NCBI GenBank assembly: GCA_937896295.1
Contig: CALBME010000159.1
Coordinates: forward strand, 1 to 16,030
Direction of reading: 5' to 3'
Source: an uncultured Micavibrio sp.
GTDB taxonomy: Bacteria; Pseudomonadota; Alphaproteobacteria; Micavibrionales; UBA1664
DNA: 16,030 nucleotides
Position numbers and translations under genes: made by a program. This document shows, piece after piece, positions 1 through 6,605 of this stretch (position 1 is the stretch's first letter; each line of letters begins with the position of its first letter). Below the pieces are notes generated by a model. It searched no databases, was not told the origin of the DNA, and saw only the letters and a list, made by a program, of their open reading frames with translations.

Positions 1-27
1 GAGTTCAGACGTGTGCTCTTCCGATCT
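1..27. other. Illumina TruSeq read-2 adapter remnant (not genomic)
   Basis: The first 27 bases match the 3' part of the standard TruSeq read-2 adapter, ending in GCTCTTCCGATCT. Genomic sequence resumes exactly at 28 with the codons for the DESH helicase motif of UvrB. This is untrimmed sequencing adapter at a contig end. An open frame can be read from a GTG at 13, but its first five codons are adapter and should not be annotated. Confidence 0.97.
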
Positions 28-1050
28 GATGAAAGCCACAACATGATCCCGCAGATTACCGGCATGTATGGCGGTGACCAGGCGCGCAAGCGTACGCTGG
101 CCGAATATGGTTTCCGCCTGCCGTCCTGTCTTGATAACCGGCCTTTGAAGTTCGAGGAATGGAACGCCTTCCGCCCGCAGACCGTCTATGTGTCCGCGAC
201 GCCGGGTCCGTGGGAACTGGAACAGACAAAAGGGGTTTTCTCGGAACAGGTGGTGCGTCCGACCGGGCTTATCGATCCGCCGGTTGAAATCCATCCGACC
301 AAGCATCAGGTCGACGACCTGATGGCGGAATGCCAGGCGGTCATTGCGCGCGGACAGCGCGCGCTGGTCACCACGCTGACCAAGCGCATGGCCGAGGACC
401 TGACGGAATATCTGACCGAACAGGGGATGAAGGTGCGTTACCTGCACAGCGACGTCGACACGCTGGAGCGGATCGAGATTATCCGCGATCTGCGCCTTGG
501 GCTTTACGATATCCTGATCGGCATCAACCTGCTGCGCGAAGGGCTGGATATTCCCGAATGCGGGCTGGTCGCCATTCTGGACGCGGATAAAGAAGGGTAC
601 TTACGTTCGCGCACTTCGCTGATCCAGACGATCGGGCGCGCGGCGCGAAACGTCGACGGCAAGGCCGTGCTTTATGCCGACAAGATCACCCGGTCGATGC
701 AGGAGGCGCTGGACGAAACCGCGCGCCGCCGCGAAAAACAGATGGAATATAACAAGGCGAACAATATCACGCCGATGACCATCAAGAAGAACATCTCGGA
801 TGTTTTGAATTCCGTTTACGAGAAGGGCGACCGCTTGACCGTGACGCGTTCGGGCGAAAACGAACTGGATATGTCGCCCGCCGAACTGCAGAAGCATATC
901 AGGCAGCTGGAGGGGCAGATGCGCCAGGCTGCCGCCGATCTGGAATTCGAAAAGGCCGCCGCCATCCGCGACGAAATCCACAAGCTGGAGGCGCTGGACC
1001 TGGGCCTTCCGGGGGCGATCGGAATGCCGTCGAAGCGCAAGCGGGGCTGA
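28..1050 (+). CDS. uvrB: UvrB, excinuclease ABC subunit B (C-terminal half, 5' truncated by contig end)
   Basis: UvrB is the damage-verifying helicase-like subunit of nucleotide excision repair; it is loaded on DNA by UvrA and recruits UvrC. The 340 visible residues begin at the DESH box (Walker B/motif II). They continue through motif III (VYVSATPG), motif V in the stretch DILIGINLLREGLDIPE, and motif VI (QTIGRAARN). They end with a UVR domain (QLEGQMRQAAADLEFEKAA and following) that contacts UvrA or UvrC. Full-length UvrB is usually about 670 to 700 residues, so roughly the first half, including Walker A and the beta-hairpin, is missing. The loss is due to the contig end and not to mutation: the frame is intact to TGA at 1048-1050. 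No terminator hairpin follows; an AT-rich 41-base gap leads to the next gene on the same strand. Confidence 0.97.
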   Translation, partial: DESHNMIPQITGMYGGDQARKRTLAEYGFRLPSCLDNRPLKFEEWNAFRPQTVYVSATPGPWELEQTKGVFSEQVVRPTGLIDPPVEIHPTKHQVDDLMAECQAVIARGQRALVTTLTKRMAEDLTEYLTEQGMKVRYLHSDVDTLERIEIIRDLRLGLYDILIGINLLREGLDIPECGLVAILDADKEGYLRSRTSLIQTIGRAARNVDGKAVLYADKITRSMQEALDETARRREKQMEYNKANNITPMTIKKNISDVLNSVYEKGDRLTVTRSGENELDMSPAELQKHIRQLEGQMRQAAADLEFEKAAAIRDEIHKLEALDLGLPGAIGMPSKRKRG

Positions 1051-1091
1051 TTTTTAACCAAAAATTTACGCGTTTCGTATATTTTTCATAA

Positions 1092-1874
1092 ATGCAAAAC
1101 GCCGATCCCAATCCGCAGCGCGCCAAAGGCAAACCCAAACATCAGGCCCATGGCCGGGGCAAACGTGGTGCAAAGGAAAAGCGCAGCGATCCGCGCGACG
1201 CCGGCAAACCGCGCCTGACACGGGGGACTGCACAAGTTGATTCCGCCGCGCTGGTGGAAAAATTCATCGCCGCGGTCGCGCAGGAAAAACGCAACGGCAC
1301 CGACCTTACCGGGATGCAGGTGCATCTGCACATCCACCAGGATGCCGATAAAAACGAGGTGAAGGTCGAGGTCCAGAAAAAGGGCCTGCGCGGCCTTGTG
1401 CAGAAAAGCGACAAGTTCCTGACCAGGGTGGGCGAAAAATTCAAGCGCCCGACCACGTATTTCGCCGCCGCCGTGCTGGGCGTGGCCATCAACGCCTTTA
1501 CCGTCACCAACGACGCGACCGCCAAAGAGGACAGGCCGCCCCATGAGCCGCAGACCAGCGAAGTGGTGACGACAAATGCCAAAAAGGTGGTCAACGAGTC
1601 CGTCAAATCGCTGGTCGGCGACCTGCCGGCGACCTTTGCGCAGGCAAGCGTGAACATCCTCAATGCCCTGCGCGGAAAGCCGGAAGCCCCGCCCAAGGCC
1701 GAGGTGAAGGACGCCGTTGTCGACCGCAGGGACGACGCGGCCGTGGTCAGCCGCGAACAGCGGCTGAATATGCTGGTCGACCAGCAGGGGGCCAATACAT
1801 CCGCACCGCCCGCAACACCGCCCGCCCGGCCGGTGCCCAAGCTGGTGTCCGGGGGGCCGGGGTCGGGTCCGTAA
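1092..1874 (+). CDS. Unrecognised protein with basic N-terminus and one hydrophobic segment
   Basis: I do not recognise this 260-residue protein. Residues 8 to 46 are very basic (Lys/Arg/Gly-rich). A short amphipathic stretch (about 50 to 66) and a charged region (75 to 95, with the HLHIHQD sequence) follow. Residues 122 to 138 (TYFAAAVLGVAINAFTV) are hydrophobic and could be a single membrane segment. The rest is hydrophilic and ends in a Pro-rich tail. The start at 1092 has no Shine-Dalgarno sequence, but the next in-frame Met is at residue 75, so it is the best choice. An AT-rich patch with a weak TATATT sits 8 bases upstream. An equally long frame exists on the opposite strand. I prefer the plus frame for its acidic/basic segmentation, its hydrophobic segment and its co-orientation with uvrB and the next gene. 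Confidence 0.7.
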   Translation: MQNADPNPQRAKGKPKHQAHGRGKRGAKEKRSDPRDAGKPRLTRGTAQVDSAALVEKFIAAVAQEKRNGTDLTGMQVHLHIHQDADKNEVKVEVQKKGLRGLVQKSDKFLTRVGEKFKRPTTYFAAAVLGVAINAFTVTNDATAKEDRPPHEPQTSEVVTTNAKKVVNESVKSLVGDLPATFAQASVNILNALRGKPEAPPKAEVKDAVVDRRDDAAVVSREQRLNMLVDQQGANTSAPPATPPARPVPKLVSGGPGSGP

Positions 1875-1915
1875 GGGCACTGGCCGTATAGGGGCAAATC
1901 TGGGACAATGACGCC

Positions 1916-2593
1916 ATGATGTATCTCTGGATCATCCTCTGGCTTGTCTTCGCACTCGCGGTTTTCACTGCGCTGGGCTGGTCGCTCAATATCACTCTGG
2001 CGCAGAACAAGGCCTGGGGCGATTTCGCGGCCAAGTACAAACTGGCCGTCGCGCCCAAGCTGAAAATGTTCGACCCGGTTTCGATCAGCGGGCTGCTCAA
2101 CAACCGGCGCATCAACATCTATGTCAGCAACGAACCCGCGCGGCGCACGACCAGCGTGTTCAGCCATATCGAAATTTTCCTGAACCACAATCCGGGCGTC
2201 GTCATGTTCGCGGCCAAGAAGCCGTTGCCGCAGGCGGTGTTCCAAGGTACGCGCCTTGCGCATATCTTCAGCGCGCCGGGTGTCGAGTGGGCCGTGCGCG
2301 AGACGCAGGACGTCTATGCCATGAGCAACTGGATGACGGCCGCGCGCACCGCCGCGCTGAACACGTACATGAATTCCGGCGGGCCGCAGGACGAGCCGAT
2401 TTTCGTATCCGACGGCCATCAGGCCTTTCTTCTGTGGCGCACGGTCGACCCTTTAAGAGACCCCAGAATACTCAACGCCCTGGTCCAGAGGCTTTTTGGA
2501 ATCGCCAAGGAGCTGGATGCCGGCGCCGCGCCGATGGAAAACCCGAAAGCATCGAGCGCGCCGACGCCCGCCATGCCGGTGTCCACCACCTGA
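1916..2593 (+). CDS. Unrecognised membrane-anchored protein, 225 residues
   Basis: An N-terminal hydrophobic segment (residues about 3 to 24, MYLWIILWLVFALAVFTALG) is followed by a soluble domain of about 170 residues with alternating hydrophobic strands (INIYVSN, SVFSHIEIFLNH, GVVMFAAKK). There is no clear lipobox or cleavage site, so a signal anchor is likely, with the domain on the periplasmic or cytoplasmic face. I cannot name the family. The section FVSDGHQAFLLWR...ALVQRLFGIAKELDA looks like a genuine folded C-terminus. After it the last 25 or so residues are low-complexity Ala/Pro/Ser. Two Met codons stand in tandem at 1916 and 1919. The 3' end overlaps the convergent alpha-glucosidase gene by 175 bases, without any terminator between them. 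Confidence 0.75.
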   Translation: MMYLWIILWLVFALAVFTALGWSLNITLAQNKAWGDFAAKYKLAVAPKLKMFDPVSISGLLNNRRINIYVSNEPARRTTSVFSHIEIFLNHNPGVVMFAAKKPLPQAVFQGTRLAHIFSAPGVEWAVRETQDVYAMSNWMTAARTAALNTYMNSGGPQDEPIFVSDGHQAFLLWRTVDPLRDPRILNALVQRLFGIAKELDAGAAPMENPKASSAPTPAMPVSTT

Positions 2594-4104
2594 TCGGTCA
2601 GGTTGAACACGCATAAAACCGTACCCCCGCGCGTGAAGGCGAGAATGCCCGCCGGCGCATCGACAAACGCGATATCGCCGTGGCGCAGCGCGGGGTCGGA
2701 TTTGCGACGCGCAATAAAATCAGCAACGAATTTGAGGGTGGAGTCATCTTTTGCGGACTGTGTCTCGACGCTGTAGCCCTGATGCTCGGGCGCGGGGGGC
2801 AGCCACGGTTCGGCGTTTGAAAAACCGTAATGGGGCAGGGCGTCGTTCCACGGCATCGGCGTGCGGCATCCGTCGCGCCCCTGCCATACCGGCCAGACGC
2901 GCTTGCCCCACGGGTCCTGCAGTTTCTCGCCCGGTACGACGGCCTCGGGCAGTCCCAGTTCCTCGCCCTGATACAGGCAGATGGTGCCGCGCAGGGAGAG
3001 TTGCAGCGCCAGCAGCAGTTTTGCCCATGCGGGGTTGGTGATGTGTTTCTGGCCGAAGCGCGAGGGCGCACGCGGCACGTCGTGGTTCGAAAACGCCCAG
3101 CTGGGCCATGAGAGGGCGCCGGCCGCGCCCAGTTCTTCCTCCACCGCGCGGCGGATATAGAGGGGTGTTAATTCCACCGACGTGCCCGCCAGCAGCGCAA
3201 AGGAATAGGCCGTGTGCAGGCGGCCCCCGCCGTGTGTGTATTCGGCCATGCGCAGGGACTGGTAATCGTCACCGATTTCACCCATCAGCATGCGGTCGTT
3301 GTACTGGTCGGTCAAGCGCCGCAGGCGTTCGATGAAGGCGAGGTTTTCGGGTTGCGATTTATCGTACAGATGCCGCTGCATCGAATAGGGGTCGGGATGT
3401 TCGTATTGCAGGGCGAAGCCGAGTTCGACCGGGCGCGGCGGGTTGTTGCGCAGCTGTTTGTCATGGAAATAGAAATTCACGACATCGAGGCGGAAACCAT
3501 CGACGCCGCGGTCGAGCCAGAAGCGCGCGACGTCGAGCACTGCGTCCTGCACGTCGGGGTTGTGGAAGTTGAGGTCGGGCTGGCTGCTCAGGAAGTTGTG
3601 GAGGAAATACTGGCCACGCAGTGGATCGAAGCTCCATGCCGGGCCGCCGAAGAGCGAGACCCAGTTATTGGGCGGCGAGCCATCGGGCTTGGGGTCGGCC
3701 CAGACATACCAGTCGCCCTTGCCATTGAGGCGGCGGCGTGAATCCGCAAACCATGGGTGCAGGTCGGAGGTGTGGGAGAGGACAATGTCGAAAATGACCT
3801 TCAGTCCGAGGCGGTGCGCCTGTTCGATCAGGACATCGCAATCGGCCAGCGTGCCGAACATGGGATCGACGTCGCGGTAGTCGGAGACGTCGTAGCCGAA
3901 ATCACGCTGCGGGCTTTTGAAGAAAGGGGAAATCCAGATGGCGTCGACGCCCAGGGATGCGATGTAGGGCAGGCGCTGGATCAGGCCGGGCAGGTCGCCG
4001 ATGCCGTCATCGTTGCTGTCCTGAAAACTGCGCGGGTATACCTGATAGATGACCGCGCCGCGCCACCAGGATTTTTTGTCTTCGGTGGTCGGGGCGTCGG
4101 TCAT
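2419..4104 (-). CDS. GH13 family alpha-glucosidase (oligo-alpha-glucosidase)
   Basis: This 561-residue enzyme hydrolyses terminal alpha-glucosidic bonds of malto- or isomalto-oligosaccharides. Family signatures are clear: WWRGAVIYQVYPRSFQDSN at 13 to 31, FDIVLSHTSDLHPWF around 105 to 119, GFRLDVVNFYFHD with nucleophile Asp207, MLMGEIGDD with acid/base Glu276, and FSNHDVPRAPSRFG with transition-state Asp342. QGEELGLP at 379 to 386 is also typical of the alpha-glucosidase branch. There is no signal peptide, so it is cytoplasmic. The gene starts 11 bases after ppiB with AAAAGG as ribosome binding site, so it is probably the last gene of that operon. The expected C-terminal beta-domain ends near LAIPKSLW. 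The final 20 or so residues are an atypical basic tail lying inside the convergent gene. Substrate specificity cannot be read from the sequence. Confidence 0.93.
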   Translation of the reverse strand: MTDAPTTEDKKSWWRGAVIYQVYPRSFQDSNDDGIGDLPGLIQRLPYIASLGVDAIWISPFFKSPQRDFGYDVSDYRDVDPMFGTLADCDVLIEQAHRLGLKVIFDIVLSHTSDLHPWFADSRRRLNGKGDWYVWADPKPDGSPPNNWVSLFGGPAWSFDPLRGQYFLHNFLSSQPDLNFHNPDVQDAVLDVARFWLDRGVDGFRLDVVNFYFHDKQLRNNPPRPVELGFALQYEHPDPYSMQRHLYDKSQPENLAFIERLRRLTDQYNDRMLMGEIGDDYQSLRMAEYTHGGGRLHTAYSFALLAGTSVELTPLYIRRAVEEELGAAGALSWPSWAFSNHDVPRAPSRFGQKHITNPAWAKLLLALQLSLRGTICLYQGEELGLPEAVVPGEKLQDPWGKRVWPVWQGRDGCRTPMPWNDALPHYGFSNAEPWLPPAPEHQGYSVETQSAKDDSTLKFVADFIARRKSDPALRHGDIAFVDAPAGILAFTRGGTVLCVFNLTDQVVDTGMAGVGALDAFGFSIGAAPASSSLAIPKSLWTRALSILGSLKGSTVRHRRKA

Positions 4105-4115
4105 CTTTATGCCTT

Positions 4116-4574
4116 TTACGCCGCGTCCCTGACCTTGACGCTGATCATCTTGTCGGGATTGGCGGGCGGTTCGCCCATGTTGATCTTGTCGACGTTTTCC
4201 ATGCCGCTGACGACGTTGCCCCAGACGGTGTACTGGCCGTTGAGGAAGGACGCATCGTCAAAGCAGATGAAGAACTGCGAGTTGGCGGAGTGCGGATAGG
4301 AAGACCGCGCCATGCCGACGGTGCCGCGGTCAAAATTCTCCTTCGAGAATTCGGCCTTGAGGTCGTCCATTTCGGACCCGCCCATGCCGGTGCCGGTGGG
4401 ATCGCCGGTCTGGGCCATGAAGCCATCGATCACGCGGTGAAAGATGATGCCGTCATAGAAGCCTTCGCTGGCAAGCTTGGTAATACGCTCGACATGCTTG
4501 GGCGCGAGGTCGGGGCGCAGCTTGATGACCACGGGACCCTTGGACGTTTCGATATGCAGGAATTGTTCAGACAT
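4116..4574 (-). CDS. ppiB: Cytoplasmic cyclophilin-type peptidyl-prolyl isomerase
   Basis: This 152-residue protein catalyses cis-trans isomerisation of prolyl bonds. The cyclophilin core is complete: FHRVIDGFMAQTGDPTGTG at 45 to 63 with catalytic Arg47, then GMARSSYPHSANSQFFIC and FLNGQYTVWGNV. The position that is Trp in human cyclophilin A (cyclosporin contact) is Phe here, as is common in bacterial forms. No signal sequence is present, so it acts in the cytoplasm. The ATG lies one base after the TAA of the periplasmic paralogue, and its ribosome binding site (GGAAGG) is inside that gene, so the two are translationally linked. The protein and even the DNA closely resemble the neighbour, indicating tandem duplication. 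Confidence 0.95.
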   Translation of the reverse strand: MSEQFLHIETSKGPVVIKLRPDLAPKHVERITKLASEGFYDGIIFHRVIDGFMAQTGDPTGTGMGGSEMDDLKAEFSKENFDRGTVGMARSSYPHSANSQFFICFDDASFLNGQYTVWGNVVSGMENVDKINMGEPPANPDKMISVKVRDAA

Positions 4575-4575
4575 C

Positions 4576-5124
4576 TTACTGGCCTTCCTTCACGTCGGTG
4601 GCCAGTTGCATCTTGATGATCTTGTCCGGGTTTGCGGGCGGTTCGCCACGGTTGATTTTATCGACGTTGTTCATGCCGTCGATCACCTGCGCGAAGACGG
4701 TGTACTGGCCGTTCAGGAAGGAGCAGTCCTCGAAACAAATGAAAAACTGGCTGTTCGCGGTGTCGGGGTCGGAGGTGCGGGCCATGCCGACCGCGCCGCG
4801 GCCGAAGTTGGAATTGTTGAATTCAGCCTTGAGGTCGGGCAGTTGCGAACCGCCGGTACCGGTGCCGGTGGGGTCGCCGGTCTGGGCCATGAACCCCTCG
4901 ATCACGCGGTGGAAGACGACGCCGTCATAGAAGCCCTGTTTGGTCAGGGTCTTGATGCGTTCGACGTGGTTGGGCGCCAGGTCGGGTTTGAGTTGCATCA
5001 CCACGCGGCCCTTGGACGTGTCCATGTAGACGAGGTTGGATTTATCGGTGGCCGTGCCTTGGGCGAAGGCGGCGGTGGTCAGCAGCGTGCCGGTAAGCAG
5101 GGTAAGGGCGAGGGTGCGGAACAT
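4576..5124 (-). CDS. ppiA: Periplasmic cyclophilin-type peptidyl-prolyl isomerase
   Basis: This 182-residue cyclophilin begins with a Sec signal peptide, MFRTLALTLLTGTLLTTAAFA, with likely cleavage after Ala21 (AFA|QG). The mature domain has FHRVIEGFMAQTGDPTGTG with catalytic Arg73, GMARTSDPDTANSQFFIC and FLNGQYTVF. It should assist folding of exported proteins. An AAGGAC ribosome binding site stands about 5 bases before the ATG at 5124. The start lies 46 bases inside the 3' end of the small upstream gene (5079-5462) in another frame. The gene may therefore be cotranscribed from the promoter at 5833-5861, although a nearer promoter cannot be excluded. Confidence 0.95.
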   Translation of the reverse strand: MFRTLALTLLTGTLLTTAAFAQGTATDKSNLVYMDTSKGRVVMQLKPDLAPNHVERIKTLTKQGFYDGVVFHRVIEGFMAQTGDPTGTGTGGSQLPDLKAEFNNSNFGRGAVGMARTSDPDTANSQFFICFEDCSFLNGQYTVFAQVIDGMNNVDKINRGEPPANPDKIIKMQLATDVKEGQ

Positions 5125-5462
5125 GGTGGTCCTTGGGTGTTGTTGAAGCCGTCAGTAAGAGTAGCGGAATTTAAGGGGTTTAACAGGGGGTTCCGCGAAA
5201 AATCGTGCGTGGCCAGCACGGCGCGGACGAACCGCGCCTGCGCCCGCAAAAGCGCGGAAATCCGCCGCCGGTACGCGATGGCAGCACCCGTGTGCCGTCC
5301 GGTTTTCAGGGCGTTATGGCGTATGGCCGCCTTGCCGTGCGCCGTGCGCGGGCCGGTGGAGCGCACCCACGGGCGGGATGCGCGCAGGCGTAAGGACTGC
5401 GCCAGACGGCGCGCGGGCGTCCAGCCGGACGCGCCGTTTTTTGCTTTAGTCTGATTTCGCAT
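5079..5462 (-). CDS. Small basic protein with STGPRT..GK...NALKTG motif
   Basis: This is a 127-residue Arg/Ala-rich protein. The diagnostic stretch is RSTGPRTAHGKAAIRHNALK (residues about 34 to 53), followed by TGRHTGAAIAYRRRISALLR. From memory, short proteins with an S-x-GPRT-x-x-GK-x(4)-NA-x-(K/R)-(H/T)G block are common and unassigned in alphaproteobacteria and in phage or integron-like contexts; their function is unknown. I choose the ATG at 5462 because it has AAAGG upstream and overlaps the previous gene's stop by 17 bases, a typical coupled arrangement. A longer frame extends to 5705, but that part is the shadow of the upstream gene. The last 30 or so residues, running over the ppiA start, are not family-like. 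Confidence 0.68.
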   Translation of the reverse strand: MRNQTKAKNGASGWTPARRLAQSLRLRASRPWVRSTGPRTAHGKAAIRHNALKTGRHTGAAIAYRRRISALLRAQARFVRAVLATHDFSRNPLLNPLNSATLTDGFNNTQGPPCSAPSPLPCLPARC

Positions 5463-5826
5463 TTTTCGACCTTTTACGGATGAGGGAGAGGGCGGCGACG
5501 GTGCCGCGGCACTGGTGCTGCGTGCGCAGGGCGCTGGCCAGCCTGTCGTCATCAAGGCGCGGCGTGCCGTCGTCGAACAGGAACCCGCTGTGGATGTCGC
5601 GCAGCACCATGCGTTTGAACAGCACGTCGAGCAGATGCGCCTGCTTGACCAGCAATTCCTCGCAGCTGGCCTCCGTCGCGTAGGTGCGGGCGAGCGCGGC
5701 CTCAAGTTCCGTCACGAAGGTGTCGTTCGGCGGGGGTGGGAGGTTGCGTCTGCGCGGGGTCCATGCGGATGTCTGGCCCTCCGGCGCGGGCAGCGGCGCG
5801 CCGGGGTTGCCTTCAGGATCTTTCAT
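5446..5826 (-). CDS. Small unrecognised protein (126 residues), first gene of the cyclophilin cluster
   Basis: A Pro-rich N-terminus (residues 1 to 34) precedes a helical region. That region contains ELEAALARTYATEASCEELL (about 41 to 60), LLDVLFKRMVLRDI and the block RLDDDRLASALRTQHQCRGTVAAL, which resembles helices of small alphaproteobacterial proteins that I recall only as unassigned. No signal peptide or membrane segment is present. The start at 5826 has no room for a Shine-Dalgarno sequence: a consensus-like promoter places the predicted transcript start at or next to the ATG, so a leaderless message is likely. The stop overlaps the start of the next gene. A function is not assigned. Confidence 0.72.
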   Translation of the reverse strand: MKDPEGNPGAPLPAPEGQTSAWTPRRRNLPPPPNDTFVTELEAALARTYATEASCEELLVKQAHLLDVLFKRMVLRDIHSGFLFDDGTPRLDDDRLASALRTQHQCRGTVAALSLIRKRSKNAKSD

Positions 5827-5832
5827 CCATGG

Positions 5833-5861
5833 ATTGTAAGGAATTTAGTCCTAGATGTCAA
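5833..5861 (-). promoter_or_regulatory. Sigma-70 type promoter, probably giving a leaderless transcript
   Basis: Read on the minus strand, TTGACA (5861-5856) is separated by exactly 17 bases from TACAAT (5838-5833). This is a perfect -35, an ideal spacer and a five-of-six -10. The A of the ATG at 5826 is 7 bases after the -10, where transcription normally starts, so the 5' untranslated region would be zero or one or two bases. It should drive the two small genes and possibly ppiA, ppiB and the alpha-glucosidase. Confidence 0.75.
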
Positions 5862-5880
5862 TTTAAATGGAATAGCAAGA

Positions 5881-6306
5881 TCAGTAGCAGTTCACCATGT
5901 TGCCTATGGTGTAGCAACTACGGGGGCGGTTCATGGCGTTTGCCAGATTGTTCTGAGCCTGAATAGATTGATACGCAGCGATTGCCGCGCTTTCTCTGGC
6001 AGCTTCGGCAGCGTCGCTTTGCGCGATAATGCCTGTTGCCTGAATATAACATTCTGCCCAGCCTTTATCCTTTTCTTTAAGGCCAGCCTTCCAGCAAAGA
6101 TTTGTTGCTCTATCGCAGCTGAAGCCGCGTGTTCTTGCCAAGGCTTCGCTGTCGGCGCTCGGCTGTTCGGCGCAGTATTTTGTTATCTGTTCCAAGGTCA
6201 GGGCGCTTTTTTGGCTTTCAGATAAAGTGTTGAGAGGCGGCAAGGGTGCGCAACCCTGAAGCCAGAAGCAGAAGACGATAGTGATCAGACTGTTTTTGAT
6301 ATTCAT
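5881..6306 (-). CDS. Small lipoprotein, unknown function
   Basis: Starting at 6306 the protein has 141 residues and a classic lipoprotein signal: MNIKNSLITIVFCFWLQGC with lipobox LQGC and lipidated Cys19. A GGGGA ribosome binding site precedes this ATG. The frame could begin 35 codons earlier (6411), but that would bury the signal peptide. The mature part is rich in Gln/Ala/Ser and contains CDRATNLCW, a helical ARESAAIAAYQSIQAQNNLANAMN stretch (given here in two parts: ARESAAIAAYQSI and QAQNNLANAMN) and a terminal PRSCYTIGNMVNCY. Such a Cys pair at the very C-terminus recurs in small proteobacterial lipoproteins of unknown role. GC content is lower than in the flanking genes, suggesting a different history. 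Confidence 0.8.
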   Translation of the reverse strand: MNIKNSLITIVFCFWLQGCAPLPPLNTLSESQKSALTLEQITKYCAEQPSADSEALARTRGFSCDRATNLCWKAGLKEKDKGWAECYIQATGIIAQSDAAEAARESAAIAAYQSIQAQNNLANAMNRPRSCYTIGNMVNCY

Positions 6307-6605
6307 GAAATTCCCCTTTATCGAACCGTAGGTTGAACGTTTTGAGTCGTCAATCCAGCGGAAATGCCGAATGATATCAGAAACCAGATTAAAACTGAGG
6401 GTCCAGATCAAACCCGCACACCGAATGGTTGTATAAAGTGCTGGTATCCCGTCGGGATCGGGCTAGGTTAGAGGTATTCGATCTTCGTTCGCCTTGCGAT
6501 CTCTTGTCATTTAAAGCCTTTTTCGAGACTTGCGCTTTTTCGGATACCTGACTTCGGGGGAGGTCAGCGTCATGAGATTCAGTTTCATCGAAAGCAGGTC
6601 CTGTT
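6307..6605. other. Non-coding divergent region
   Basis: Apart from the weak minus-strand promoter near its left end, I see no convincing gene in these 299 bases. Small structures are present: a perfect palindrome ATCCCG-T-CGGGAT (6446-6458), a TATAAA at 6432-6437 without a -35, and a 5-bp hairpin CTGAC/GTCAG (6548-6567) ahead of the cold-shock-like gene. An open frame of 89 codons on the minus strand (6389-6658) has no protein-like features. Confidence 0.5.
6325..6353 (-). promoter_or_regulatory. Possible weak promoter for the lipoprotein gene
   Basis: On the minus strand TTGACG (6353-6348) is followed after 17 bases by TACGGT (6330-6325). The -35 is good and the -10 poor (three of six). The position, about 20 bases before the AAGGGGA ribosome binding site, fits the lipoprotein gene. 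Confidence 0.28.

Noticed and set aside
1086..1880. Long open frame on the minus strand opposite the 260-residue gene
   Set aside because: It reads as His/Gly/Arg-rich sequence without a protein-like pattern, typical of a shadow in GC-rich DNA; the plus frame has a hydrophobic segment and segmental charge.
3214..3741. Plus-strand open frame inside the alpha-glucosidase
   Set aside because: The opposite strand carries catalytic-site motifs of a known enzyme throughout; this frame is its shadow.
5515..6225. 236-codon plus-strand open frame
   Set aside because: It runs across two minus-strand genes and their promoter and has no family-like sequence.
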